Shown here in pieces: positions 32,726 through 44,769 of a DNA stretch of 64,000 nucleotides. Under the pieces are notes generated by a model, which saw only the letters and a list, made by a program, of their open reading frames with translations, was not told where the DNA came from and searched no databases. Made by a program: the position numbers and the translations under genes. The DNA is from Ziziphus jujuba. Its lineage: Eukaryota; Streptophyta; Magnoliopsida; Rosales; Rhamnaceae. Position 1 is the first letter of the stretch. The number at the start of each line of letters is the position of its first letter. Location: contig NC_083380.1 in assembly GCF_031755915.1 (NCBI RefSeq), positions 14,198,001 through 14,262,000 on the forward strand, given 5' to 3'.

Positions 32726-32832
32726 GAACGACGTGTCGTATGTTACGAACAACATGTCGTTCAACCGGCCAGCCAGATGACACGTCGTCCTATGAAGACA
32801 ATACATCGTTAATTAGAAACGACGTGTAGTTT
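32726..32832. repeat. Array of five ACGACGTGTCGT-like motifs
   Basis: Variants at about 32,727 (ACGACGTGTCGT), 32,749 (ACAACATGTCGT), 32,777 (ATGACACGTCGT), 32,799 (ACAATACATCGT) and 32,819 (ACGACGTGTAGT), spaced about 20-28 bp. A nearby TGACGTCA-like site is at 32,879-32,886. The spacing and near-palindromic core look like a protein-binding array upstream of the Ulp1 gene. Confidence 0.6.
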
Positions 32833-33315
32833 TTGTGCATGTGTAAAGGACCACTTGCCGTTTTGCTGATGTCATCGATGACGTCAAGCCTTTTTTTTTT
32901 TTTTGTTTAAGAGTTTTTGAGTTCGAAAGAAGAAAAAAATATGGAGTTGATTAAGGTTTATAGTTTGGCACAAGCTTAAAAATTAAAACTCATATAAATT
33001 AATTTTGGAAGTATTAAAAAATGTGAAATTGGTTGGATAAATAAATGTGCTTGATCAAATTTTATGTTATTTTAAGTTGTTTATACATAGTTATATATAT
33101 ATACATATATATGCACTTTAAATGTAGATGAAAATTAGCAGCGTTGGCAATTTAAATTGAAATGGTTATTTTGTATTGTTTAGAATTTTATAAATTCTGT
33201 ATACATAATTTAGGATTATGGTTATTTATATATGCATACATAGTTGACTATGTGGCTAAAGGTCGTTAAAAAGTTATTGATGTTGTCAAGTTACATTTAT
33301 AGGTTGTATTTTATA

Positions 33316-36300
33316 ATGGCACCAAAAAGGAATTTGCGATCTCAATCGAAAAAGGTAGTTAAGAAGGTGCAAACTAAGAGATGAGGTGGCAGCATATCAG
33401 CACCCGACTCTAAGCGTCGATGAACTACTAGGCAACAATTCAAAGCTGAGAAAGAAACCACCAAACTTCTAGGGCATGTTCCATTCTCCTCTTCCCCATC
33501 TGAGATCGTAAGTTTTATATTCATTTATGTAGTTTGGTGTGGTAAGTTATAATACATCTGTCGGTATTTATTCATGAATGTGAATACTTGAGAAAAACTT
33601 CACCTGATGGCCATCGGTAATTGCCGATAGGCCATCGGATTTTTTTTAGTTCATTGTATGTTGATTACCGATGGTTTCATCGGTAATTACCACTAGTGCA
33701 AAAATGTGAACCCATATGTCTTAACATTTGGTTGAAAATTATTAAATGGTATGATTAAATGGTAGGGTGGAAAAATAAGGTATGATTAAATGGTTGACTT
33801 CTGTTCCATTTATGTAATTCATTTTGCAGGCCAACAACGCTCCATAGGAACGGATCTTTCAGAATGCCGATATATTTAAAGTTAGGGCACATTCATTCGG
33901 GAATCCAATATAAGCGAACGAAGTAATTACAAGTGTCCTCACAAGTGAGCAGCTGGGAAAGTATAGACAAACATGTTTTGGACACTTACTTGACATGGAA
34001 AACCTCAAGTTCTCTAGTCATCTAGTGCATCACCTGCTTTACAGACGAGTTGTATCCAACAATCCAAAAGTACTGGAGTTTAAATTCGGTGGATCTGGAG
34101 TGCGATTTACAAAGTGGGAATTTGCACTAATTAGTGGCTTAAAGTTTTTTAAGTGCCCTTCCATATATGATATGCTAAATCCAAAAGGAAATGAGCTGCG
34201 CACGAGGTTGCTAGAAGACAAGACTGACTTGAAACCGCCCCAACTGGCTCGAATATTCAAGGGTACATATTTTGTGGATGATTGGGATGCTGTAAGAATT
34301 GCATTACTATATTTTTTAGCTCATGGTGTATTTGGAATGGATCCAAAGGTTCAAATAAATAGAAAATTTATTGATTTGGTTGCTGATATCGAGGTATTTA
34401 ATTCCTACCCTTGGGGCTTTTTGAGCTACAAGGAGACTGACTCATTGCACAATGCATTCCACTATAAAAGACGTGCAGTAAAGAATAAATCACAGTTGTA
34501 TGACCTAAAAGGTTTTCCATTGGCGTTTTAAGGGACGGTAATATATTTAATACATGTAGTGTTTACTTAAAAATTATATTTAATAGCCTATAATTTATAT
34601 TTTGTAGGTGTGGGGGTTTGAAGCAATACCTTATTTTGGTAACCATTTTGGTGAGCGGTGGGAAATCCGTTGTCCGAGGATCCTTAGATGGCATGCTACA
34701 AGTCAACCGAGCCATTTTGCTATCCATTATTGGTTCACCTAAAATAGCAAGGTGAGGCAAATTTATTTAGACTACATGGTACGACTACATTCAAGTTACA
34801 TTACCAATGTCCAGTTTCAAAATTTACTTTTTTTTCCTTTCTTCATTTCATGTAGTATGTTGCGCACTGGAGGTTAGATGCTACCGATGAGGAGAAGACT
34901 ATGGATTACTGGCGAACAATAGCAGTGAACATACATAAAGTTCGCTATACGACACCACCACTTGTAGCACCGATAGCCACCGTTGGTGCTAAAGATGCGT
35001 CCAAAGCTGAGAGCATTCTAGTGCCCCTCTAGATGCTAATTGCAGGGTTTGCAATTGTTACTTGCATGCAAATTTGCATTTCATATGTTGTACTAATATA
35101 TATTGACTTATGTTTTGGATATTGATATTGATTAGCTTGCTTGCTTGGAGGCAAAATTTGATGAATTAAAGAAATTTGTGGATGATTGTCATCACGAAGT
35201 GAAGCAAGAGATGGCATCGTTAAGGAAGATGCTTAGTTCTATTATTGACCAACCAAAGCATCAGGTATCATTTAGACAATATAGTATACTTTAGGGTTTC
35301 AGCATTATTAAATTATATATTGTAATTCAATAATTACTTGTTGTTAGTTTTTGGGAACTGCAAAATAACCATTGTGTTTTGTAGGCCGAACATCATATGC
35401 ACACCCATTCACCATCATCTTCAGTGTGACCATCATCCCCTCTGGCACCGTCATTTGGAAAGCAAGCCGAAGAATTTTATGCTCCCATAGAAGGTTCCAA
35501 TGGCAGGAAGGAGAATGAGGATTATACAACACCGTTCAATCCTATCGTACCTGGAGGAGCCTATGTGGAGGATTCCTAGGCTTTGGTGCCATATCGGCCT
35601 CTACATTTGGGGTGGGATATCCGTGCTTCAGCTGACAGTCCACATCATGACCAATCAGCTGAGAGTGAGGTGGAAGCTTGGATGCATAAAGTTGGTGATA
35701 AAAGCCAATTCAGTAGAGTTTACCACCAGTCACATCATGTCATCTCTCCTTACACCGACCCGTGTAAGAAGAAGGTCAAATTTAATCTTAATTGACATAT
35801 TGATGCATCGAAGGAAAGGACATTTGATGAGTGGTATAGGGTGGCACCGAACAAAGCAACTGTGTGTACATCTTATATGACGGTGGGGAAGAAATTTTTT
35901 GTTGAGCTACTTACCCCTGCAGGATGGTTGAGTTCTGATGTAAGTTATATTCTTTAATTCCATGTAAATTCATTATGTTTGTACGTTTGGAATGATGTTT
36001 TATTTATCACCTCACACTTGTTTTTTATTTCCTTTAATGTTTTTTGCAGTATATTGACACTATTTTGTATTTCATATGAAAATGGCAGTTTGAGAATGAG
36101 AAGATGTTCACCCACAACTGTGCCATATTAGACATGTTATTTTGGGTAAGAAGATGGGATGTTACTGTGTTGCTTAATGTCATATTGATGACATTTTATA
36201 TTGTATTTATTTAATTATTTGGCAGTCATCCATCAAAGGTTGTTATCCCACATGGGAGGCATCTCAAAGCACATATTCATGTAATTCAACACTTCGTAGC

Positions 36301-36951
36301 TATGTGCATGGGAAGTCACCCAAACTTAGCGTGCCGTGGTGGAGATGTGATTATGTAATTCTATACACATATTTAAAAAAATTCTGACTAAGTTTTCCAA
36401 TTTGTGGATAATGAGGTTATGTTCTAATTTTCAGGTGTACATCCCTGTCAACAATGGAGGCGCCCATTCTTTGGTAGCATATGTGGACTTGAAGGCTCGA
36501 CATATTGATTTATACGATCCAAATATGGGAAATAAATATGTCCAGAATAAAGAGTTGGACAATGCAAAATGCCTTAAGTATATGCTGCCTTACCTATTAA
36601 GGGATGGGGGATATTACAAGAAGAATTTGGACGTGCTTCCCACTTTAAAGCCATTCACGATTACCATGATCAAAGATGCACCCTGCCAAGATAATGGGTA
36701 TGAATGTGTTGTCATTTCCAACTACTTCTATTGCTGCTGTTTAATTGTGCTTACGTGTGGAAATTCACGTGGTTGGTTTTCATTAATGATATTCATTAAT
36801 GCTATTCTGCAAGGGTGATTGTGGCGTCTTCACTTTGAAATTTATTGAATACAAGAGCAGTGAGGAGAACCTTTTATTTGGCCCGAAAGACATTAGCTTG
36901 TTTAGAAAAAAATATGTTATTGACTTGTACTTTAATAAATTTTCAATGTAG
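33316..36951 (+). pseudogene. DUF1985-Ulp1 (C48) protease gene of MULE-2
   Basis: A gene type often carried by plant MULEs (KI-MULE/Kaonashi-like). Exon 1 starts at 33,316 (MAPKRNLRSQSKKVVKKVQT), basic and nuclear-signal-like. The DUF1985 domain is at 33,905-34,740 (WEFALISGLKFFKCPSIYDM; YFVDDWDAVRIALLYFLAHG; NSYPWGFLSYKETD; VWGFEAIPYFGNHFGERWEI). The Ulp1 peptidase is at 36,435-36,951, with His in GGAHSLVAYV, Asp in HIDLYDPN, Gln in PCQDNG and Cys in DCGVFTLKFIEY after an intron (36,698-36,813), so the His-Asp-Gln-Cys set survives. Nonsense codons at 33,382, 33,845 and near 34,529, 35,030 and 35,430 kill it. Ulp1 enzymes process or remove SUMO-like proteins. Confidence 0.85.
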
Positions 36952-37019
36952 ATCGTATGTTTAATGTTATGACACCCTATATTAATGGTATCTTAATATG
37001 CAGAATCTAGCTTTAGTAA

Positions 37020-38450
37020 TGATAACCGTTGATAAAATAAGGGGAAAAAAAACCCTTGGTAATGATAAAAATTCAAACAAAGATGATTACCGATATGCTT
37101 TCAGTAACATCAATTCAAATATTTTTTGACTCCAAAGAGTCCACTAATGCATGTTTCCGGCAACAACATGCAAAATATACATTCACCATTGACCCTAAAT
37201 AGAAAAAACCCCAAAATTTTGGAAAAAGTTCTCAAATTGGCAAAAAAATTTGATTACCATAGGTTTCATCAGTAATTACTGAAACCCCAGTGGTAATCAC
37301 ATTTTATCAATTTTTTGGCCCCCACAAGTCGACTAATGAGTGTCAAATGCAACAACATGCAAAATATACATTCTTCAATGATTCTAAGGAGAAAAAATAC
37401 CAAGTGTTAGGAAAAAGTTCTCAAATTGGCAAAAAATACTTGATTACCGTAGGGCCTTCAGTAATTATGGATGAAACCTACGATAATCCGTTTAAACTTA
37501 TAAATCTATTACCGTAGGTTTCATCTGTAATTACTGAAGGTCCTACGGTAATCAAGTTTTTTGCCAATTTGAGAATTTTTTCATAACGTTTGGGGTTTTT
37601 TCTCCTTGGTATCATTGGAAAATGTATATTTTGCATGTTTTTGCATTTAACACACATTAGGGACTTGTGGGGGCCAAAAAAGTTGTCAAATGTGATTACC
37701 GTAGGGCCCTCGGTAATTACCGATGAAACCTTCGGTAATTTTTCCAACAAGTTTAAACTTATTACAGTAGGTTTCATCGGTAATTACCAAAGGCCCTATG
37801 CCAATCAAATTTTTTTGCCAATTTGAGAACTTTTTTAGAACTTTTGGGGTTTTTTCTCCTTAGAATCATTGAAGAAACTATATTTTGCAGGGGACTTGTA
37901 GGGTCCAAAAAGATTGTCAAATATGATTATTGTAGGGCCTTCGGTAATTACCGATGAAACCTTCGATAATTTTTTCATCAAGTTTAAATTGATTACAGTA
38001 GGTTTCATCGGTAATTACCGAAGGCCCTACGATAATCAAGGTTTTTTGGCCAATTTGAGAACTTTTTCCTAACGTTTGGGGTTTTTCTCCTTAGGATCAT
38101 TGAAGAATGTATATTTTTCATGTTGTTGCATTTAACACACATTAAGGGACTTGTCTGGGCCAAAAATTTGGTAAAATGTGATTACCATAGGGGTTTCGGT
38201 AATTATCGATGAAACCTACGGTAATGTTTCAAGCAATTACAAATTGAATGTTTTCACTTATTAATGTCATTTTTTTCTCTTACTTTGTCAACATTTATCA
38301 TCGATAAAACTATATTTAACATGTTCTTGGTGGAAACACACACGATTGAAGTTGTCGGATGGAATTGTGGTGATTCTCTTACGACGGTGGACAAATGTCA
38401 ATTACCGATGATGCATCGGTAAATACCATTGGGCAGTAATAGCATCCGTG
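37020..38450. repeat. Palindromic repeats of MULE-2, partly inverted
   Basis: The same family as 28,250-29,680. Units at about 37,080-37,480 are reversed (GCAACAACATGCAAAATATA at 37,162 and 37,349); units from about 37,500 to 38,240 are forward (AATGTATATTTTGCATGTTT at 37,620, others at ~37,875 and ~38,107). The forward and reverse sets face each other around 37,490. The conserved tail at 38,240-38,450 matches that of MULE-1. Confidence 0.88.
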
Positions 38451-38906
38451 AAACAGTAAAAAACATACAAAAAATTGAAGACAAAATGATATTTTAGAAA
38501 CACAATACAACAGATGACTTTGCCAACAAAACAACACATAAAACCAATGTCTATTATGCCAAAACGCACGTTATGCAGTTGAGCTACTAATTGCATTCCT
38601 TACTGCATTACATAACACACGCATACCGCATAACATGCCCCCATTGTCTTAATACAGCATAGAGCAATTTATGGTCCTTCAGTTGAATGGTGCTGTTGGT
38701 TGGTAGTGCTATCAAGAGGTATGGCGGCCGAGCATGATCGGCTGCTATGACCAATCTATTTGGGACACTTTCTTTGTTGGGGCAAGTTGTACACTTTGAT
38801 AATTCTAATCCATATCAAATCCCTTTGATAATTCCAATTTTTTGATTAATTCTAAGTTCTAAATATTAAACCTCGCTTAATAGCCAACAAAAGACAAAGT
38901 TGACAC

Positions 38907-41900
38907 CTAATAGGGTCGGCCAGGTCCTGTTCCAAATCTGGTGCGAAGGCTGTCACAAGTCTATGAAACTTGTAGGAGCCATGGATCATCTTCTAGGATC
39001 TCGCGTCCCTGCAATTTCATAAACAAAAAAAAGTTCATAAGATTTGTCAAAAAAGATGGAAAATTGGAAAAGAAAAAAATTTTGAGTCACGTGGATGGGT
39101 ATATATATATATATATTATATACTTTAAATTAAAGTGAAACAATAAATGTCTCTAGTGAAGCAAGAGACTAACTTTTAAGCCATTGTAATATGCTTCCAC
39201 AGCAAGAAGTGAAGGAGTAATCTTTCGAGCTTGCATCAAGTCCCAAATATAGTTAGCAGTAGTATATCCACCAATCTGCAAATATCAAAAGGAGTTCTTG
39301 AATGAGAATATTTCCTCAAATGTAGAAACATAAAATTATCCATGAGGAACCACAAAAGACAAAGTACAATCACCTTTCTCATCCCTAAGCTAATAAAAAG
39401 GGATCAAATGAAGCTCTGACAGCATCTTTTCGCCAGAGGCTATAAGGAGAAGGTCACTCCCCATTTTTGGGCTCAAGAAAAAGTCCCTCTCAGTCATTTT
39501 CACCTATGGTGGAGAATGAAATCACGTTAGACTAATTCCTTGATTTACTTTTTAACTCAGATAAGAAACTGCAATTACTCAACCTACCAGTGTATCTTGT
39601 ACAAGCTGCATTCCCTTGGGGGTATGCCCAATCATGGCTCCCTCTATAAGTGTCTGGAGACATATATTATACAAAATTAACGTCCAGCTATTAGAATAAT
39701 CCTTCAAACATTTCAGAGAGAACAACACAAATAATATACTTTCTTGAGTCTTAAATGGAAAATGTGCCAAACATGAAGGTGTATAATATAATAGAATAAA
39801 TAGCAACATTTATATTACTAAGCAACACACAACTAGCCAACCATAAATGCTATGGAAAGAGTTTATGCATGGCAAAAGGAAAAAGAAAATATTAGTTTTT
39901 CTGGTAAAAAAAATCATAACATATCAGACGTCTGGATGGACCATGTGGATACCCATGAAAGGGAAAGTGTTGTTGTATTTCCTGAATACGTGTAGAGTTC
40001 AAAGAAGGCAGATTATTGCACACATAATCTGACATCAAGTACTATCCAAAAATGATTTGGCTGAATCATCCAAAAATCAGGTTCAACGTAAATTCTTACT
40101 AATTTCAAAAGGAAGCAGAAACTATGAAATAGCATTCAAATATAGAGAATGAAGATGCTTTGACATAATGCCAAAGATTTTTTGCCACCAAACTTACTAC
40201 ATATAGTTCTGGCGCTGCAGGCTTTTTCGCATTCATGTGGTCTTCAAAAGTTTTAAGAGCATTATCAATGTCCCTTGCACGTAGATAGCACCTGAATCAA
40301 AGCGCCAGTGACAGAGACCAGTTTCTTACGGTGAGCTAATCAACTAACAAGATATTTTACCAAGAAAATTAACAGAATAAATAGGACATAACAGAAAAAA
40401 GCATCTTCTTGGGAATAGAACATAGCAAGCGAAACAGAACCAGTTTAGAATCTCCAAAAGAATTTTTTCCCATCCAATGAAGATAATATTATTAAAAAAA
40501 TCACTTACCTCATAATTTGCATTACAATGAAGATATTTGGATATTTCTCATCCTTTGAGTTTCCATCAACTGACATAATAAACAGAGATTAAAAAAAGAA
40601 AGCTAAAATAGCATTAAATTAGTCATAGAACATATATAAGTCACAGGTATACTAATATAAAGGTATATTACTAATATCAAGAAATAACAGACAACAGAAA
40701 AGCATAAAGTAGATAACAAAATAACAATAGAATAACAGACCCACAATTGCCTATACACAAAGAAGATAATAGAGATTTGCCTGTTGAGTGATGTTAAGCC
40801 GAAATATTTGAGATGCAAAGAAGTACCTCTACATTTCCCAGGTCTGCACAAGCATGAAATGCAACATGATATACAGTTAGTTGCCTATTCAAAAATCCAC
40901 CACGCCTATGAGCATATTCAGCAGTGGGAAGATTATATAATTCCTCCTCAGCGACACCCATCATCAGATTTTCAGATGAGGCACTGGATACTTCAACTGA
41001 TGTCCACTCTTTTGACCGCTCAACGAACTTAATGATCTTTCAGCAAAGGGAATATCACAGAAACATCAAAAGCTAATGATATGAAATCCTAATTTAAGAA
41101 GAGAGATCCTATAGCAATTGCTTTAGTGGCAAAATCTTCTGGAACAGGCAATTTGTTCTTAAGTGCAGCAATAAGCCCTGCATAGCAGAACTTGTTTAAC
41201 CCAAGACCAGCTGCAGTCATATCACAAATGATCGCATATCTGTAGATTAGAATGAAAGTTTAGTTTGTTATATGCCGAAATTAACCAAAAGTATATCATA
41301 AAGCATATAGGACAACTTATAAATTAATTTGCAGAGCAGGCATTTAAATGTAAAATTTTGGAATGAATTCATGTAAAATCATCCACTAAGGTAAAGTAAA
41401 GCCAATTTAATCACTGGTATAGCGGACTATCAAGTTTCTAGGCTAAGGTTTATGACCATAATTATTGCAATTTGCAACTAGGTAAAACAAGACAACTAAA
41501 AGGGTGGCATACGCTTGATCTATACAGCCAGCAGCAGCACATGCATTGAGTAGACACACATAGGTTTGCACCATCGGCTTCATATTTCTTCATCTCATCC
41601 AAAATCTTCAATCACATTGAAAGTAAACAGATCAAAATTTACTCCAAAATCCGACATAAGTTTATGGATTCTAAAAAAAATCTGAAGACTTACAAAGCAT
41701 CTAAGAAACATACCCGAATTGCCTGGTCAGAGTACTTGCATTTCCCACACAATGAAACTAAAATGTTGTATAAAGTAACCTATAACACAAAGCAATACAT
41801 TGTAATAGCTAGGGGAAAAAAAAAAGAAAAAAAAAACACAAAGTAACTTTATACAAAATTTCCAATCTTGAAAGAATTTAATAGTCAGTAGTTAAGAATT

Positions 41901-42543
41901 AATGCAGATCCATGTGAAAGAAAACAAAAACGAAAAAAAAAAAAAGCATATGTATACAAATACATACATCAAGGACCAAATCCATGGATTTCATTTGGTC
42001 AAAAAATTAGAAAGCATCCTGCAAGCAAGAGCCTTTCATGGTTCCAATGATGAGAGAATGGAATCTATCCCTAGTTGGCTGTACTCCATCCAGCATCATA
42101 TCATCATACACATCTCTCTGCAAAAAATGCCTACCACCACCATTATAAAAAAAGAAAAAGAAAAAAAGAACACAACTTTCACAATTTCTCCAAAAAATTT
42201 TTAAAAAAAATCCCAAAACCACAAAAAGAAAATCAAAATTAGAATCTACCTTCTCTGTGCGGTGAGAGAACCGATAACAGTGTCATACTTAGAGACATTG
42301 CTTGCGTAGTTCCTCCTTGCGTATTCCTCTGTTGAAGCCGCAGTGAAGTATCACCGTCCCACCTCTCACAGCAGTGAATTACGCTGCCCTGAATTATAAC
42401 AATCTAAAATATACTATTTATTTTTTTAAAAAAAAAAAACTATTTCATTATTAGCGAAAGAGTAAGAAAATGTCTGGGGAAAATCTTAAGAATTTGAAAA
42501 TGGAGAGGAGAAGATTACCAGTGATTGATCGAATGAGCCTCAT
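38907..42543 (-). pseudogene. PPR gene copy (At4g35850-like) captured by MULE-2
   Basis: The minus-strand start ATG is at 42,541-42,543 with a 25-nt first exon, then about a dozen exons down to a stop at 38,907-38,909. Blocks: YFTAASTEEYARRNYASNVS; RDVYDDMMLDGVQPTRDRFH; LYNILVSLCGKCKYSDQAIR; KNKLPVPEDFATK; EEELYNLPTAEYAHRRGGFL; IDNALKTFEDHMNAKKPAAP; TLIEGAMIGHTPKGMQLVQD; ERDFFLSPKMGSDLLLIASG; YIWDLMQARKITPSLLAVEA. These match a conserved mitochondrial pentatricopeptide protein family in order and intron layout. Nonsense codons at 42,366-42,368, 42,351-42,353, 42,007-42,009 and 38,961-38,963, a frameshift near 41,570 and a lost splice donor near 39,400 show that it is dead. Introns are retained, so it was copied as DNA. 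Confidence 0.88.
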
Positions 42544-42912
42544 GCTTTCCTACTTCGCTGTTGTCTGCCCGTTGCTTCTGCTCCTAGGGCTCTCTAAAAC
42601 CCTGCATTTTTCTCTCTGAGTCGCCTCTTCACCATTTCCTTCAAAACGCACAATCTCCAAGCTTACAATCCGGCTGATGCGAAAGGAAATAGAGGGTTTG
42701 TAATGGGCTGGATATTGATTATAAGGAGAAGAGAACAGTGAAGAAAAAAAAGAAAAAAATAGAAAAAAATAAAATAAAATAAAAATATTTAATTTGGATA
42801 AAGGATATTTTGGGATTATCAAAAATTGAGAGGGTATAAAAAAAAAAATACCAAATGAAGGGGTAAAAATCGTTCCCTGCAAGGGTATTGGGCCAAATTT
42901 CCTTTAAATCTA

Positions 42913-44165
42913 AACACAAACTTGTCATGGGCCTAATTCAGATCCCCATCATTGTCCTGTTCGAGGCCTAATTTGGGCCTCCATAACAACACCTTGAGTT
43001 GGTAAATCCACCCCAGTCCTCATATGAACTTCTTAATGGAACAATGTTATTTTCATCTCAGATTTGATCCACTCATAAACCTCATCCTTTCCAATGATAT
43101 ATATTGACTTCGTGTTATAGATTTTCACACTTTCAATTAAATTTTTATTTTTAAATGGTTATTTAAGATGTCATTCATATATATATATATATATTAATAA
43201 TGATCCAAAGTCGAAATCTCATTTTTTTTCAATATATATAAATATAGACGTATATATATATATATATAGTTATAGTTATTTATATGATTTGTCAAGTCTC
43301 GTTGTCACTAACTTGACTTTTTTGTCCATTCTCTATGGCCATTCGGCCCGACCAATCCTAGTCTGAAATATAAAAACCAATTTGTCATTGGCCCAAGTTG
43401 GAACCCCATCTTAACCCTGTTTAAATTGCTCTGTTAAGCAGTTCATTTGAGGGCTAAGATGGATTTATCAACCCGAGGTCTTTCCAATTGGGAAGCCGAA
43501 ATGAGTGGATTCCAACTTGGATCGTAATTTCAAAAATTTATAAATAGCATTTTAAGTGCTGATTCAAAAATAAAAACCCAATTGAGAATGTGACCATCTA
43601 TAACACTTCTTATGTCAATATTTCTCTCACTATATTATTCATAAGACTTATCATGCTATTATATTATCCTACTGTTATAAATTGGAAGAAAACTACAAAA
43701 ACAATTATATAAAAGACTGCTATAAACCAAGATATTTAGTAAATTTATTTTGATAAATTATCTTGACCATTAAATAAATACACCTCATGAGCAAGAAACG
43801 GAAAACTAGATATTATTACTCAAAAAAAAAAAAAAAAAGAAGGAAAACTAGGTGATATCATATTGAAACAAATTATTAGACGCACCTAATCAAGAGCCAA
43901 TATGATACTTTAAATATACATATATATATATATATATATATGTAAAATATTAAATATACCAACTGTGATGGATTGCACTATGGTTCTTGGAATCAATGAT
44001 GGTGGGTATGCTTGCTTTAATAATTACATCTAAAGAAAAATCCTATCTTGGCACCTTTATCTAACATTTTATGCCTTTACTATAATGTTACTGATAAAAG
44101 CTTCTCTAGTGCAGACTTCATTATAATATTTTGAAATGTTTTTGGTCAAGAATTTTGAAGCAAAT
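42913..44165. other. Intergenic DNA; paralogue of the MULE-2 target and inverted repeat
   Basis: No gene seen. 43,320-43,440 resembles the joined flanks of MULE-2. 42,995-43,035 and 43,434-43,476 form an inverted repeat (GAGTTGGTAAATCCACCCCA against reverse-complement CTCGGGTTGATAAATCCATC), possibly the ends of a ~480-bp MITE. TA-rich tracts lie at about 43,180-43,270 and 43,918-43,941. Confidence 0.55.
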
Positions 44166-44297
44166 ATGCTCATTTTGTTTAAAGGAAAACTTGTGGAGTA
44201 TGATGAGCCAATGAAGTTAATGAAGACAGAAGGCTTGCTTTTTGGGAAGCTGGTGAAGGAAGACTGGTCTCATTTCCAGTCTGCTGAATCACATTGA
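44166..44297 (+). pseudogene. ABC transporter C-family, last-exon relic
   Basis: A 43-codon frame, too short to be noticed by length alone, reads [20 protein letters not shown], then [20 protein letters not shown] and ESH before TGA at 44,295-44,297. The pattern '[11 protein letters not shown]....SLFGKLV.EYWS' is the extreme C-terminus of plant ABCC/MRP transporters, after the second nucleotide-binding domain. The substitution of Asp for the usual Tyr before Trp-Ser is consistent with decay. No other ABCC exon lies in the flanks, so it is an isolated relic. Confidence 0.55.
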
Positions 44298-44769
44298 AAC
44301 TGAAAACTGTAGAAGCACTTTTTTTTTTTTGTTTTTGGGTTAAAATTAGTCCAACAAATTTGATTAGGCCAAACTGAGAAGGACCAAATTAAGCAAATTG
44401 GCCATGTTTATGTTCCTTATTACTTAACTACAATGACTATATGTATATAAAATGGAGTTAAAAAAATAAAATAAAAAGACTATATAGTTCAAATAATTTT
44501 TTAATTATATGTTGAAAAGGAAGTATTTAAAAAAAAAATATACATACATAGTTACACGCATTCTTGTTGGAATATGTTTACAATGAATATGTACATATTG
44601 AAAACTTCTTTGCTTCAGGTACTTGGATTCTCTATTGATTTTTTTTCAATGCTTATTGATACTGAATTATAGCCATTCATTTTAAAATCGTTTAATCTAG
44701 AAACTAAAATAGACTATACATAATTTAATAGGTATAAGTGTACATTTTTGTAAAATTAGAGAAAATATA

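Larger units (their letters stand above)
32063..42903. mobile_element. MULE-2, 10.8-kb Mutator-like element with Ulp1 gene and captured PPR gene
   Basis: Left end GGGGAATTTGGCC at 32,063; right end (reverse complement) AGGAAATTTGGCCCAATACC at 42,903. Flanks are TGAAATCTA (32,054-32,062) and TTAAATCTA (42,904-42,912), a 9-bp target duplication with one mismatch. The joined flanks match an uninterrupted relative at about 43,320-43,440 (…GTCTGAAATATAAAAACC…), which supports the boundaries. Contents: a subterminal region shared with MULE-1, a motif array, a DUF1985-Ulp1 pseudogene on plus, palindromic repeats, and a PPR pseudogene on minus. No MuDR-type transposase was found, so mobilisation would need one in trans. 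Confidence 0.84.

Noticed and set aside
33995..34531. 178-codon ORF as an expressed host gene
   Set aside because: It is the DUF1985 exon of a MULE-borne gene with nonsense codons in neighbouring exons and TIRs on both sides.
38907..42543. An active PPR gene of the host
   Set aside because: In-frame stops in several exons, a frameshift and a lost splice donor, within a MULE with target duplication.
27653..42903. A MuDR-type transposase ORF
   Set aside because: I looked for the MULE transposase and zinc-finger motifs on both strands of both elements and found none.
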